This document shows positions 39,610 through 49,392 of a DNA stretch of 64,000 bases, piece after piece. Under the pieces are notes generated by a model. The model was given only the letters and a program-made list of their open reading frames with translations. It searched no databases and was not told the origin of the DNA. The position numbers and the translations under genes were made by a program. Position 1 is the first letter of the stretch. Every line of letters begins with the position of its first letter. Where the stretch lies: positions 310,001-374,000 of the forward strand of contig NZ_CP098812.1 of assembly GCF_036825535.1 (NCBI RefSeq), read 5' to 3'. The DNA is from Parasalinivibrio latis (GTDB lineage Bacteria; Pseudomonadota; Gammaproteobacteria; Enterobacterales; Vibrionaceae).

Positions 39610-40557
39610 ATGAAACCGATATTTGGCAGGGGACCATCCCTGCAACTCCGCCTTTTCTTGGCGATTCTCCTGTCAGCCAGCCTTATGCTGGCTGACAGCC
39701 GTTTAGGCGCGTTTACCAGCGTGCGCTACCTTTTGAACTCGTTTGTTGCACCTCTCCAGTTTGCTGCAAACATGCCCCGTGATGTATTGGACAATACGTT
39801 TGTCCAACTGACTTCCCGTGAGCGCCTTATCAGCGAAAACGACGCCCTGAAAAACGAAGTCCTGCACCTGAAAAGTGACCTGCTGCTGAAAGATCAGTAT
39901 GAGCAGGAGAACCAGCGTCTGCGTCAGTTGCTTGGGTCGCCGTTTGTCCGGGATGAGCGCAAGATGATCGCTGAAGTGATGGCTGTCGATTCGTCCCCTT
40001 ACCAGCGGCAGATTATGATCGACAAAGGCCGGACCAACGGGGTCTACGAAGGCCAGCCGGTGATCAACGAAAAAGGCATTGTCGGCCAGGTAGCCTATGT
40101 CGGGGCGCATAACAGCCGGGTTGTCCTGCTGACAGACCCGAACCATGCTATTCCCGTTCAGGTAATGCGTAACGACATTCGTGTTATTGCATCTGGTACC
40201 GGTGAGGTTGATACCCTTCGACTGGATAATATTCCAAGCAGCACGGATATTGATGTGGGAGACAAACTGGTGTCTTCCGGCCTGGGTGGTGTGTTCCCTG
40301 AGGGATACCCGGTTGGAACCATTACATCCTTTGCCTATGACAACCAGCGCCCGTTTGCCGATGTGATCGCCAAGCCCGCAGTGAGTTTTGACAGGCTACG
40401 CTATGTGCTGCTTGTCTGGCCAACCGGTGTTGAGCGTAATGGTGTCAGCGTCCCTGAGGATGCCAAGCCCGCAGTAACCCCCAACGATGTAGACAGCAAG
40501 GTGAATGCAAAACCGCAACCTGAAGTGACAAAACCGGAGGCTGGCAATGGCGACTAA
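39610..40557 (+). CDS. mreC: Rod-shape-determining protein MreC
   Basis: Periplasmic partner of MreB and MreD that activates the elongasome. 315 residues: short cytoplasmic tail, a transmembrane helix about 12-32 (LRLFLAILLSASLMLADS), a coiled coil (about 68-108, SENDALKNEVLHLKSDLLLKDQYEQENQRL with LLGSPF after it), two beta domains (MAVDSSPYQRQIMIDKG, GIVGQV, VGDKLVSSGLGGVFPEGYPVG) and a proline/lysine-rich tail. Overlaps mreD by 11 bases. Confidence 0.97.
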   Translation: MKPIFGRGPSLQLRLFLAILLSASLMLADSRLGAFTSVRYLLNSFVAPLQFAANMPRDVLDNTFVQLTSRERLISENDALKNEVLHLKSDLLLKDQYEQENQRLRQLLGSPFVRDERKMIAEVMAVDSSPYQRQIMIDKGRTNGVYEGQPVINEKGIVGQVAYVGAHNSRVVLLTDPNHAIPVQVMRNDIRVIASGTGEVDTLRLDNIPSSTDIDVGDKLVSSGLGGVFPEGYPVGTITSFAYDNQRPFADVIAKPAVSFDRLRYVLLVWPTGVERNGVSVPEDAKPAVTPNDVDSKVNAKPQPEVTKPEAGNGD

Positions 40558-41041
40558 ATCAAGTGCGCTGCGCGGCCATCTGGTTATCTGGACGTCGTTT
40601 ATCGTCGCACTTATCCTGCAAACAACCCCCTGGCCGGGAGCGCTTGAACCGTTCCGCCCCAATTGGGTGTTGTTGGTGGCGACTTACTGGGTAATGGCGC
40701 TGCCACACCGTGTAAATGTCGGCTCGGCAATGATCCTTGGCCTGTTGTGGGATCTGATGCTGGGGTCAACGCTGGGTGTACGTGCTCTTACCATGTCTAT
40801 CCTGATTTACCTGGTTGCCATTAACTTCCAGTTGCTGAGGAACCTTTCCTTGTGGCAACAGGCAATGTTGGTGGCCTGCCTCGGCGTACTGGGCAAGTTG
40901 ATAGAGTTCTGGGCTGAATATGTGATCTCCAATATCACCTTCCTTCCTGAGCTCCTGTGGTCGGCATTGTTAAACTTCCTGTTATGGCCGTGGCTGTTCC
41001 TGCTGCTTCGCAGAATTCGCCGCCAGTTTGCGATAAGGTAA
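40547..41041 (+). CDS. mreD: Rod-shape-determining protein MreD
   Basis: 164-residue polytopic inner-membrane protein with five or six hydrophobic segments. The central motif GLLWDLMLGSTLGVRALTM is the conserved MreD signature. Overlap with mreC and a gap of only 6 bases to maf show the three shape genes are read with maf and rng. Confidence 0.95.
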   Translation: MATKSSALRGHLVIWTSFIVALILQTTPWPGALEPFRPNWVLLVATYWVMALPHRVNVGSAMILGLLWDLMLGSTLGVRALTMSILIYLVAINFQLLRNLSLWQQAMLVACLGVLGKLIEFWAEYVISNITFLPELLWSALLNFLLWPWLFLLLRRIRRQFAIR

Positions 41042-41047
41042 ATAACT

Positions 41048-41611
41048 ATGTCTCTTACACCGGTCTACTTAGCTTCCGGGTCGCCAAGGCGACGTGAACT
41101 ACTGTCCCAGCTTGGTGTGGACTTTGATGTCCTGAAAGTGGATGTTGAAGAAGTACGTCAGCCCGGTGAACAGGCACAGGCCTATGTGCGCCGCCTTTCC
41201 AGGGACAAAGCGATGGCCGGTGTGGCTGTTGCTCCGGAAAACAAGCCGGTTATCGGCTCCGATACTATCGTGGTATGTGATGGGAATGTGCTGGAAAAAC
41301 CCCAGGACCTTGCTCATGCGGAACAGATGCTTTCCATGCTGTCCGGGCGCTCGCACCAGGTGATGACAGCGGTAACCCTGGCCGACAACGAAAAACAAAA
41401 AACGGAGTTAGTGGTTACTGACGTCTGGTTTCGGGATATCGAACCGGAAGAGATCCGAGAGTATTGGCAATCCGGTGAGCCCTGCGATAAGGCAGGAAGC
41501 TATGCTATTCAGGGGATTGGCGGAAAGTTTGTCCGGCGGATCGAGGGCAGCTACCACGCTGTGGTTGGCCTGCCACTGTGCGAAACAGAAGCGCTGATAA
41601 AAGAATTCTGA
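41048..41611 (+). CDS. maf: Maf-family nucleotide pyrophosphatase (dTTP/UTP type, YhdE-like)
   Basis: House-cleaning enzyme that hydrolyses dTTP, UTP and modified pyrimidine triphosphates. The 187-residue protein starts with LASGSPRRRELLSQLGV, the substrate-binding signature, and contains GSDTIVVCDGNVLEKP and DKAGSYAIQGIGGKFVRRIEGSYHAVVGLPL. The subgroup matching E. coli YhdE is indicated by that IQGIGG and VRRI stretch. Order mreD-maf-rng is conserved. Confidence 0.95.
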   Translation: MSLTPVYLASGSPRRRELLSQLGVDFDVLKVDVEEVRQPGEQAQAYVRRLSRDKAMAGVAVAPENKPVIGSDTIVVCDGNVLEKPQDLAHAEQMLSMLSGRSHQVMTAVTLADNEKQKTELVVTDVWFRDIEPEEIREYWQSGEPCDKAGSYAIQGIGGKFVRRIEGSYHAVVGLPLCETEALIKEF

Positions 41612-41632
41612 AAAAATTAGCCGAGGGAAACC

Positions 41633-43102
41633 ATGGGTGCAGAGTTACTGATTAACGTCACCCCTACTGAAACGCGCGTTGCCATGATTGAAGGCGGAAG
41701 CCTTCAGGAAATCCATGTGGAGAGAGAGGCAAAGCGCGGCATCGTCGGGAATATCTACAAAGGGAAAGTAAGCCGTGTCCTGCCGGGCATGCAGGCCGCG
41801 TTTGTTGATATCGGCCTGGAAAAAGCAGCTTTCCTTCATGCGTCTGACATTGTTCCGCATACCGAATGCGTTGCTGAAAGTGAAAAGCAGCAATTCAAGG
41901 TCCGTGACATATCCGAGCTGGTTCGCCAGGGGCAGGATCTGGTGGTGCAGGTGGTTAAAGATCCGCTGGGTACCAAAGGTGCCCGCCTGACAACCGATAT
42001 CACGCTTCCTTCGCGTTATCTGGTGTTTATGCCGGGGGCAAGCCATGTCGGCGTTTCCCAGCGAATCGAAAGCGAGGAAGAGCGAGAGCGCCTGAAAAAC
42101 ACGGTCACCGAATACTGTGATGAACTGGGTGGCTTTATTATCCGTACCGCCGCGGAAGGTGCCAGCGATGTTGAAATGCGTCAGGATGCCGAATTCCTCA
42201 AGCGCCTGTGGCGCAAGGTAATCGAGCGTCGTGACCGCTACTCTTCCAAAACCATGTTATATGGGGAGCTGGGCCTGGCTCCACGAATCCTGCGTGATTT
42301 TGTCGGTACTGAGATTGAGCTGATTAAGGTTGACTCACGCCTGACCTTTGAAAAGCTGCAGGAGTTTACCTCTGAGTTTGTCCCTGAGCTGACGGACAAA
42401 CTGGAGTACTACAGCGGCAATATGCCAATCTTCGATCTCTACGATGTGGAGAATGAAATCCAGCGTTCCATGGATCGCAAGGTTGAGCTTAAATCCGGCG
42501 GTTACCTGATTATCGACCAGACCGAAGCCATGACCACCATCGATATCAATACTGGTGCGTTTGTTGGCCGTCGCAATCTGGAAGAGACTATCTTCAACAC
42601 CAATGTTGAAGCGACCCAGGCCATTGCCCGCCAACTCCGGCTGCGTAACCTTGGCGGTATCATTATCATCGACTTTATTGATATGGGGTCTGATGAGCAC
42701 CGCAGGAGAGTTCTGCACCTTCTGGAGCAGGCGCTGGAGAAAGACCGGGTAAAAACCAACATCAATGGCTTTACCCAGCTCGGACTTGTGGAGATGACCC
42801 GCAAACGTACCCGTGAAAGCCTGGAACATATCCTGTGTGGACAGTGTCCAACCTGTAAAGGGCGCGGTACGGTCAAGACGGTTGAAACCGTCTGTTACGA
42901 GATCCTGCGTGAAATCACCCGGGTCAACCGCGCTTATGATGCCGACAAGTTTGTTGTGTACGCCTCACCGACTGTGGTCGATGCCCTGCAAGGCGAAGAG
43001 TCCCATGCTGTCGCAGAACTGGAAGTCTTTATTGGCAAACAGGTTGTCATCAATCAGGAGCCCCTGTATACCCAGGAACAGTTTGACGTGGTAATGATGT
43101 AG
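41633..43102 (+). CDS. rng: Ribonuclease G
   Basis: Endoribonuclease of the RNase E/G family that matures the 5' end of 16S rRNA and cleaves some mRNAs. Of 489 residues, the N-terminal S1 domain (NIYKGKVSRVLPGMQAAFVDIGLEKAAFLH) is followed by the 5' sensor and DNase I-like catalytic regions with TIDINTGAFVGRRN and IIIIDFIDM, whose aspartates bind magnesium, and the zinc-link CGQCPTCKGRG. The long RNase E C-terminal scaffold is absent, so this is RNase G. Precedes yhdP by 8 bases. Confidence 0.97.
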   Translation: MGAELLINVTPTETRVAMIEGGSLQEIHVEREAKRGIVGNIYKGKVSRVLPGMQAAFVDIGLEKAAFLHASDIVPHTECVAESEKQQFKVRDISELVRQGQDLVVQVVKDPLGTKGARLTTDITLPSRYLVFMPGASHVGVSQRIESEEERERLKNTVTEYCDELGGFIIRTAAEGASDVEMRQDAEFLKRLWRKVIERRDRYSSKTMLYGELGLAPRILRDFVGTEIELIKVDSRLTFEKLQEFTSEFVPELTDKLEYYSGNMPIFDLYDVENEIQRSMDRKVELKSGGYLIIDQTEAMTTIDINTGAFVGRRNLEETIFNTNVEATQAIARQLRLRNLGGIIIIDFIDMGSDEHRRRVLHLLEQALEKDRVKTNINGFTQLGLVEMTRKRTRESLEHILCGQCPTCKGRGTVKTVETVCYEILREITRVNRAYDADKFVVYASPTVVDALQGEESHAVAELEVFIGKQVVINQEPLYTQEQFDVVMM

Positions 43103-43110
43103 GCACGCCG

Positions 43111-46100
43111 TTGTATAAACGAATCTCAGTCCATGTAGTCAGGGCTATTTTATGGCTATGTATCAGTTTACTGGTAATTGTTGCCCTGGCTTTGACCGGG
43201 CTGAGAATTTTACTGCCTGATCTGGACAGCTACCACAGCCAGATTGAAACCTACCTGAGCCGTGAAACCGGGTTTAACCTGGATTTCACTGCTATCAAGG
43301 GCCGCTGGCGAAACAGTGGCCCTGTTATCACCCTGCAAAACCTGGTGGTCAGGGACCCGGCTGAGAATGATGCCCCGGTAGCAAGAGTTGAATCTTCACG
43401 GGTTGAACTGGACCTCCTGAAAAGTATCCTCCAGATGGAGCCAGTCCTGGAAGACCTATCCATCTCCGGGCTATACGTCGACACGACCCAGTTCTTACCG
43501 GCTCCGGATTCTGAAAAGCCTCCGGCAGCAAGCCAGCCTCAACTGAAACCAGCCATGGCTGCCACCAGGCTTGAAAACCTGTTTCTCTCCACCCTCAGCC
43601 ATTTTTCACTGGAAAATTCCACAGTCAGGATGCTGGCCCCATCCGGAGAAGTGCGCACCATTGATATCCGCGAGCTGAAGTGGAAAAACAGGGGAGCCCG
43701 GCACCAGGCCCAGGGTGTATTGAGTCTTCGTGGCACCAGCTTTAACGCACTGAAAGTACAAGCGGATTTTCTCTCCGTTCGAGGGCTCAAAGATGCTGAC
43801 GGGCGTATTTATATCGATGCAGAGGATATCTCTGTCCGTCCGTGGCTTGAAAAGAACCTCACTACCCGGCATGACATTGAAAAGGGCCGCGCATCATTCA
43901 AGGCTTGGTTGAAACTTAAAGCCGGGAAGCTAGCTTTCGCGCAGTTAAATGCCAGTGACAGTTTCCTTCAGTGGCGTCTAAAGGGTAAGGAGCAGCAGGT
44001 TTCCATAAAAGGCGGAACATTGTTGCTTACCCCTGTTGCTGAGGGCAGTTGGCGCCTTGATACGGAAGCCTTGGCCCTGGAAACCAATGGAGAGGCCTGG
44101 CCGACCATTGCTGTTCATGCCCAATGGCAGCCCAAGCGCTGGAAACTAAATATCAGCGAACTGTCTATTCCCAGTCTTCGCCCCCTTGTCAGCCTGCTTG
44201 ATGCTGAAGGTAAGGTTGAGCATGTCGTAAAGGCGCTCAACCCTCAGGGCCTTATTAAGGATATCCGTGTTTCCGGGGCAGGAGAGACTCTTCCAGCCTA
44301 TTCATTCCGTCTGGAAAATGGTGGTTTCAATCACTGGAGTTACCTGCCAGAGGCCCACAAACTCAACGCAGATATTGCCGGGCAGGGATTAAAAGGCCAC
44401 GCAACATTTACCATGCAGGATGATGAACTTCCGTATGGGGAATTTTTCCAGGCGCCGTTGCCGGTGAAAAAAGGCGAAGTCAGCGCTTACTGGCTGGGTG
44501 ATGACAAGGGATGGCACCTGTGGGCGGACAAGGTGCATGTGGTTTCTCCGGATCTTGCTGTGGATGGCGCGTTCCGCCTTGATATGCCCCAAGGGCAATC
44601 GCCGCTTCTGGCTATTTACGGCGATATCGATATCGCACGTGCCGGGCAGACCTGGCGTTACCTGCCAACGCTGGCGTTGGGGCAGGAGCTGACAGACTAC
44701 CTTTCTGCTGCCATCCAGGGCGGAAATGCCCAGGGTGCCAAACTGCTGTGGTACGGTGAGCTGGCAGATTTTCCTTACAACGAAAACAACGGTGTATTCC
44801 AGGCATGGGTGCCGCTTCGGAGAACCAAGTTCAGTTTTGACACCGCCTGGCCTCCACTGACCAATACTGATATTGACCTGCTGTTTGATGGTGAGGCGAT
44901 GCACATCAATGCCAGCCGGGTCGATCTTATGGATATATCCAATGGCGTGGTAAGCGGGCAGATTGACCGCCTGACTAGTAATGGAAACCTTCTGCTGGAT
45001 GTAAAAGTGAGTGCTGATGGGGAGGCTGTGCGTGACTATATGCTGGCAACCCCGCTGGTGGACTCTGTCGGTGCTGCCCTTACCCATGTGCAGGTCCAAA
45101 ATCAGGTCTCGTCCCACTTCAAACTGACCATTCCGCTTAGCGGGGCCGATGTTGATGCGCGTGGTACTGTGCAGTTCAAGGGCAATACCATCAATGTTGA
45201 GGCACCGAGCGTTACGTTGACGAACGTCGGGGGAACCCTGGATTTTCGGAACGATATACTCAGTGCCGGAGACCTGAGCGGAGTGCTTTGGAACCAAGCG
45301 GTAAACTTTGGGTTCACCGGTGAGAGTGAAACCAGCGGTTACCTGGTTGACCTCAACATGGACGGTAACTGGGATGCCAACAAGCTAAAGGCTGCCATTG
45401 GTTTGCCCAATGCAGGGGAGGTCGAGGGCCGGGCACCGTGGCAACTTGATGTCGGGTTGTCATTAAAAGATGTCGGGTTCCATTACCAGGCCAGGCTGGA
45501 TACTTCGCTGGATGCCATTTCATCCTCACTGCCAGCACCGCTTGGCAAGCCGGCCGGGGTAAAAGCTCAGGGCGTGGTAGAAGTCCGTGGGGACGGTGAG
45601 CGGTTGGTGGGTGAGGCGCACCTGCTCGATACTACCTACCAGGTGGATGTGTCGCTGTCTCCGGATATCCCGGTTATTGAAGCAAGCCGGTTGCAGTTAG
45701 GTGGTGAGGAGCCGCCAACCACGGTACTGACCGGGCATTCGGTGACCATTGAGAAAGAGGCATTTAATGCTGACGATTGGCTGTCATTTTTACAGAAGCA
45801 TCAGGCACACAAAGAGTCAGTGAAATTTGATACCTCCAAGATGCCTGTTTTGCCTGAGCCCACCAGGGTGAATGTGAAGTCTGACACGGTGAAACTCGCC
45901 GGGTTGGATTGGCACAATGTTTCCCTCGCTGCCAGAGAGAAAAAAGATGGCTGGCATGTGCTTGTCGGCAGTGAGGAGATTAACGGAGAAGCACTCTGGC
46001 ACCCGGGCTCCCTGCTTACAGTAAGCCTCGAAAGCCTCTACCTCAACATCCCGGAAGAGGAAGATAAACCTGCCCAGGATGGAGATAAGCCTTCTGCATA

Positions 46101-47013
46101 CAGTGCCCGCCTAAGCCCTGAAAACCGGGCATTGTTTGATGCGATACCGGCAACAGACCTCCACATCTCCGATATGTGGCTGCAGGGGTACAGACTGGGT
46201 CGGGTCGCTGCCCGATTGCAAAAAGACAGGGATACCCTTGATCTGGAAGATCTGACCGTTGGGAGCGGAGATACCCGGGCCCAGATGAAAGGCTATTGGA
46301 AAGTGTTGCCGGGCGAAACCTCTAAAACCGTATTAAACTTTGATATTAAAGGGAAGAATAGCAGCGACCTGATGGGCCGCTTTGGAGTGACTGGCGGTAT
46401 CCAGGAAGCTGCATTTTCGACCCGTGGTTCATTGCGTTACGATGGTGTGCCCTGGCAACCGGTGCTGGCAACCCTTAATGGCAGCCTCGCATCTGAGCTC
46501 AATAAAGGTTACGTAAGTGGAGTAGGCGGTGCTGGTAAGCTTCTCGGCCTTTTCAGCCTCAGCTCCATTGTCCGTAAAATGCAGCTTGATTTTTCAGGTG
46601 TGTTTGAAGATGGCCTGGCATTTGATGAAATAGTCGCTAAAGGTCGGATAGAAAACGGTATCTTCATCAGCGAAGATATCCATATGGATTCCCTTGCGGG
46701 CAAGATGACTATCAAAGGTGAAGCTGATCTGGCAGACAACCAGGTAAACGCCGCCGTCGTATTTGTCCCTGACCTGATGTCGGGTATTCCGGTTTTAACC
46801 GCGTTTGCGGTCACCCCGCAAACGGCATTGTATGTGTTGGCAATCACTACGGTGATCTCTCCGGTTGTTGATGCCTTCACACAAATTCATTATCAGGTAA
46901 CTGGCCCAATTGATGCGCCTGAGGTAAAGGAAGTTTCGAGGCGTAAAGCAGAAGTCACCTTGTCGGAACAGGATGCCAAGCGCCTGCGCCGGGAGGGCAA
47001 AAACAAGGAGTAG
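43111..47013 (+). CDS. yhdP: YhdP-family AsmA-like envelope lipid transport protein
   Basis: 1300 residues, starting at a TTG 8 bases after the rng stop; no in-frame ATG precedes the transmembrane helix (about 10-35, AILWLCISLLVIVALALTGLRIL), so the TTG is well supported. The rest is a very long periplasmic beta-taco repeat structure typical of AsmA-like proteins, with YhdP hallmarks (TYHSQIETYL-like start, GGAGKLLGLFSLSSIVRKMQLDFSGVFEDGLAFD near the end). In E. coli YhdP, with TamB and YdbH, bridges phospholipid flow to the outer membrane. The C-terminus is basic. Confidence 0.93.
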   Translation: MYKRISVHVVRAILWLCISLLVIVALALTGLRILLPDLDSYHSQIETYLSRETGFNLDFTAIKGRWRNSGPVITLQNLVVRDPAENDAPVARVESSRVELDLLKSILQMEPVLEDLSISGLYVDTTQFLPAPDSEKPPAASQPQLKPAMAATRLENLFLSTLSHFSLENSTVRMLAPSGEVRTIDIRELKWKNRGARHQAQGVLSLRGTSFNALKVQADFLSVRGLKDADGRIYIDAEDISVRPWLEKNLTTRHDIEKGRASFKAWLKLKAGKLAFAQLNASDSFLQWRLKGKEQQVSIKGGTLLLTPVAEGSWRLDTEALALETNGEAWPTIAVHAQWQPKRWKLNISELSIPSLRPLVSLLDAEGKVEHVVKALNPQGLIKDIRVSGAGETLPAYSFRLENGGFNHWSYLPEAHKLNADIAGQGLKGHATFTMQDDELPYGEFFQAPLPVKKGEVSAYWLGDDKGWHLWADKVHVVSPDLAVDGAFRLDMPQGQSPLLAIYGDIDIARAGQTWRYLPTLALGQELTDYLSAAIQGGNAQGAKLLWYGELADFPYNENNGVFQAWVPLRRTKFSFDTAWPPLTNTDIDLLFDGEAMHINASRVDLMDISNGVVSGQIDRLTSNGNLLLDVKVSADGEAVRDYMLATPLVDSVGAALTHVQVQNQVSSHFKLTIPLSGADVDARGTVQFKGNTINVEAPSVTLTNVGGTLDFRNDILSAGDLSGVLWNQAVNFGFTGESETSGYLVDLNMDGNWDANKLKAAIGLPNAGEVEGRAPWQLDVGLSLKDVGFHYQARLDTSLDAISSSLPAPLGKPAGVKAQGVVEVRGDGERLVGEAHLLDTTYQVDVSLSPDIPVIEASRLQLGGEEPPTTVLTGHSVTIEKEAFNADDWLSFLQKHQAHKESVKFDTSKMPVLPEPTRVNVKSDTVKLAGLDWHNVSLAAREKKDGWHVLVGSEEINGEALWHPGSLLTVSLESLYLNIPEEEDKPAQDGDKPSAYSARLSPENRALFDAIPATDLHISDMWLQGYRLGRVAARLQKDRDTLDLEDLTVGSGDTRAQMKGYWKVLPGETSKTVLNFDIKGKNSSDLMGRFGVTGGIQEAAFSTRGSLRYDGVPWQPVLATLNGSLASELNKGYVSGVGGAGKLLGLFSLSSIVRKMQLDFSGVFEDGLAFDEIVAKGRIENGIFISEDIHMDSLAGKMTIKGEADLADNQVNAAVVFVPDLMSGIPVLTAFAVTPQTALYVLAITTVISPVVDAFTQIHYQVTGPIDAPEVKEVSRRKAEVTLSEQDAKRLRREGKNKE

Positions 47014-47019
47014 TGCGCT

Positions 47020-47847
47020 ATGACAAAAATGGGAGTTGTACAGCTTAATTCCGGTGCGGATCCGGTCCAGAATTTTGTGGATCTGTCTGCCCGGGTACGA
47101 ACCCTCCATCAACAAGGTGCACGCCTGGTGCTGACACCGGAAAACAGCCTGGTGTTTGGCAGCAAGGAAGACTACCTCCAGCACGCTGAAGTGCTTGGAC
47201 ACGGACCGTGGCAACAGAAATTTTCCGAGCTCGCGTATGAGCTCGGAATCTGGCTGGTGATCGGATCCTTCCCTATTCGCAATGACAACACGGGATCGTT
47301 GTTTTCCACCTGCCTGGTTTACGACGCTGCCGGTCATCTTCGTGGCTCCTACGACAAACTCCATATGTTTGATGTTGATATCGCGGACCAGCATAAAAGC
47401 TACCGTGAGTCAGATACATTTCGTGGCGGCGAACGTATCTCGGTGGTGGATTCCCCGTTCGGCACATTGGGTCTGTCCATCTGCTACGATGTCCGCTTCC
47501 CGCCACTTTACAATGCCCTTGCCGATGAAGGTTCACAGGTTATTGTGGTGCCAGCAGCCTTTACCAAGGTAACCGGCCAGGCACACTGGGAGGTCTTGCT
47601 CAGAGCACGTGCCATTGAGACCCAGTGCTGGATCCTTGCCGCCGCCCAGACAGGCAGCCACACCCACAACCGGGAGACCTGGGGCCATTCGATGATCATT
47701 GACCCTTGGGGCCAGGTGGTGTGCCGTTTGGGAGAGCAACCCGGCGGTCTGGTTGCCAATGTTGATCTCGGTGTCGAAGATGCAATCCGCGATAAGATGC
47801 CGGTTTCACGTCATGCGAGGCTGACGACAACGCTCAAAGTCGTATAA
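47020..47847 (+). CDS. Nitrilase-superfamily amidohydrolase (Nit1/deaminated-glutathione amidase-like)
   Basis: 275 residues with the complete Glu-Lys-Cys triad: E41 in VLTPENSLVFG, K113 in GSYDKLHMFD, C155 in GLSICYDVRFP. The last motif plus HWEVLLRARAIETQCWILAAAQTG match the Nit1 branch, whose members hydrolyse deaminated glutathione, a side product of transaminases. The gene sits between yhdP and tldD, its usual site in Vibrionaceae and relatives, with gaps of 6 and 35 bases. Substrate is inferred from subfamily only. Confidence 0.87.
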   Translation: MTKMGVVQLNSGADPVQNFVDLSARVRTLHQQGARLVLTPENSLVFGSKEDYLQHAEVLGHGPWQQKFSELAYELGIWLVIGSFPIRNDNTGSLFSTCLVYDAAGHLRGSYDKLHMFDVDIADQHKSYRESDTFRGGERISVVDSPFGTLGLSICYDVRFPPLYNALADEGSQVIVVPAAFTKVTGQAHWEVLLRARAIETQCWILAAAQTGSHTHNRETWGHSMIIDPWGQVVCRLGEQPGGLVANVDLGVEDAIRDKMPVSRHARLTTTLKVV

Positions 47848-47882
47848 TGGCTGCAGAATCTCCAGCAACCAGAGCGCGGTGA

Positions 47883-49328
47883 ATGAATTTAGAACTAGTA
47901 GAACAGAGTATGCTGCTCCAAAACGGAGTCAGCAGGGATAAGCTCGAGCAGACCCTGGCCCACCTGGCTGACCGTCAAATCGACTACGGAGATATTTTCT
48001 TCCAGTCATGCTGGCATGAAACCCTGGTGCTGGAAGACAGCATTATCAAAGACGGTTCATTCAACATCGACCGAGGTGTTGGTGTCCGTGCGGTCAGTGG
48101 TGAAAAAACCGGGTTTGCCTACTCGGATCAAATCAACGGTGATGCACTGTGGCAAAGCGCCACCGCCGCACGCGGTATTGCCCCTAAAGGCGGAAACGGC
48201 AAAGTCAGTGCTTTCCGGTCAGCCAGTTATCCGGAAATCTATGCGCCATGCGATCCGCTGAGCTCATTGAGCAAAGAAGAAAAAATCGCACTCCTGAAAG
48301 AAATTGATGCTTATATCCGTGCCAAAGAGCCTTTGGTAAAAGAAGTTTCAGTCAGCATTACCGGCCTTTATGAACAGGTACTGGTTGCTGCAACTGACGG
48401 CACCTTCGCAGCGGATGTACGCCCGCTGGTCCGACTGTCAGTAAGTGTGCTGGCCGAACAGGATGGCCGCCGTGAACGAGGAAGCGCCGGTGGTGGTGGC
48501 CGTTACGGTTATGAGCAGTTCCTTGTTGAGCAGGACGGCAAAACGGTAGCCCTGCATTTTGCCGATGAAGCGGTGCGCCAGGCGCTGGTTAACCTTCGCG
48601 CCGAGGCAGCCCCTGCCGGTACCATGCCAGTTGTACTGGGTGCTGGCTGGCCGGGTGTCTTGCTGCACGAAGCACTGGGCCATGGCCTAGAAGGTGACTT
48701 TAACCGTAAGGAATCATCAGTGTTCACCGGGCAGGTTGGACAACAGGTAACGTCACCGCTGTGTACCATCGTGGATGACGGTACGCTGGCTGGTCGCCGG
48801 GGCTCCATGAATATTGATGATGAAGGTGTACCGGGCCAGTACAATGTACTGATTGAAAACGGTGTGCTGAAAGGTTACATGCAGGACAAACTGAATGCCC
48901 GCCTGATGGGTGTAGAGCCAACCGGTAACGGCCGACGTGAGTCATATGCCCACTTGCCGATGCCGCGTATGACCAATACCTACATGCTGCCGGGTGAGCA
49001 TACACCGGAACAAATTATTGCCACCGTTGAGAAGGGCATTTACGCGCCTAACTTTGGCGGCGGCCAGGTGGATATCACCTCCGGTAAATTTGTCTTTTCT
49101 GCATCAGAAGCCTACCTGATTGAAGATGGCAAAGTGACAACCCCCATTAAGGGAGCAACCCTGATTGGCAGCGGTATTGAAGCGATGCAGCAGGTTTCCA
49201 TGGTCGGTAATGATCTGCAAATCGACCGAGGTGTCGGCGTGTGTGGCAAGGCCGGGCAGAGTGTGCCGGTGGGTGTTGGCCAGCCAACCTTGAAAATCGA
49301 TGCCATCACCGTGGGTGGAACCCAGTAA
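47883..49328 (+). CDS. tldD: Metalloprotease subunit TldD
   Basis: Catalytic subunit of the TldD-TldE heterodimeric zinc protease, which processes unfolded peptides and some antitoxins or microcin precursors. The 481-residue product has the zinc site HEALGHGLEGD (H262, E263, H266) with PVVLGAGWPGVLL before it, plus GRRGSMNIDDEGVPGQYNVLIENG. The partner pmbA/tldE lies 870 bases downstream on the same strand, separated by the opposite-strand darP. A strong terminator follows. Confidence 0.96.
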   Translation: MNLELVEQSMLLQNGVSRDKLEQTLAHLADRQIDYGDIFFQSCWHETLVLEDSIIKDGSFNIDRGVGVRAVSGEKTGFAYSDQINGDALWQSATAARGIAPKGGNGKVSAFRSASYPEIYAPCDPLSSLSKEEKIALLKEIDAYIRAKEPLVKEVSVSITGLYEQVLVAATDGTFAADVRPLVRLSVSVLAEQDGRRERGSAGGGGRYGYEQFLVEQDGKTVALHFADEAVRQALVNLRAEAAPAGTMPVVLGAGWPGVLLHEALGHGLEGDFNRKESSVFTGQVGQQVTSPLCTIVDDGTLAGRRGSMNIDDEGVPGQYNVLIENGVLKGYMQDKLNARLMGVEPTGNGRRESYAHLPMPRMTNTYMLPGEHTPEQIIATVEKGIYAPNFGGGQVDITSGKFVFSASEAYLIEDGKVTTPIKGATLIGSGIEAMQQVSMVGNDLQIDRGVGVCGKAGQSVPVGVGQPTLKIDAITVGGTQ

Positions 49329-49347
49329 ACTCAGGGTGTAAATACAG

Positions 49348-49373
49348 AAAAACCGGGGAATTCCCCGGTTTTT
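49348..49373. terminator. Bidirectional terminator between tldD and darP
   Basis: AAAAACCGGGGAATTCCCCGGTTTTT is a perfect 26-base palindrome (stem arms AAAAACCGGG and CCCGGTTTTT). The A/T tracts on both sides allow termination in both directions between these convergent genes. Confidence 0.93.
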
Positions 49374-49392
49374 CATATAAGTAAGACGTAAA

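Noticed and set aside
44389..45297. Minus-strand open frame of 302 codons opposite yhdP
   Set aside because: Shadow of the YhdP repeat coding; no independent support.
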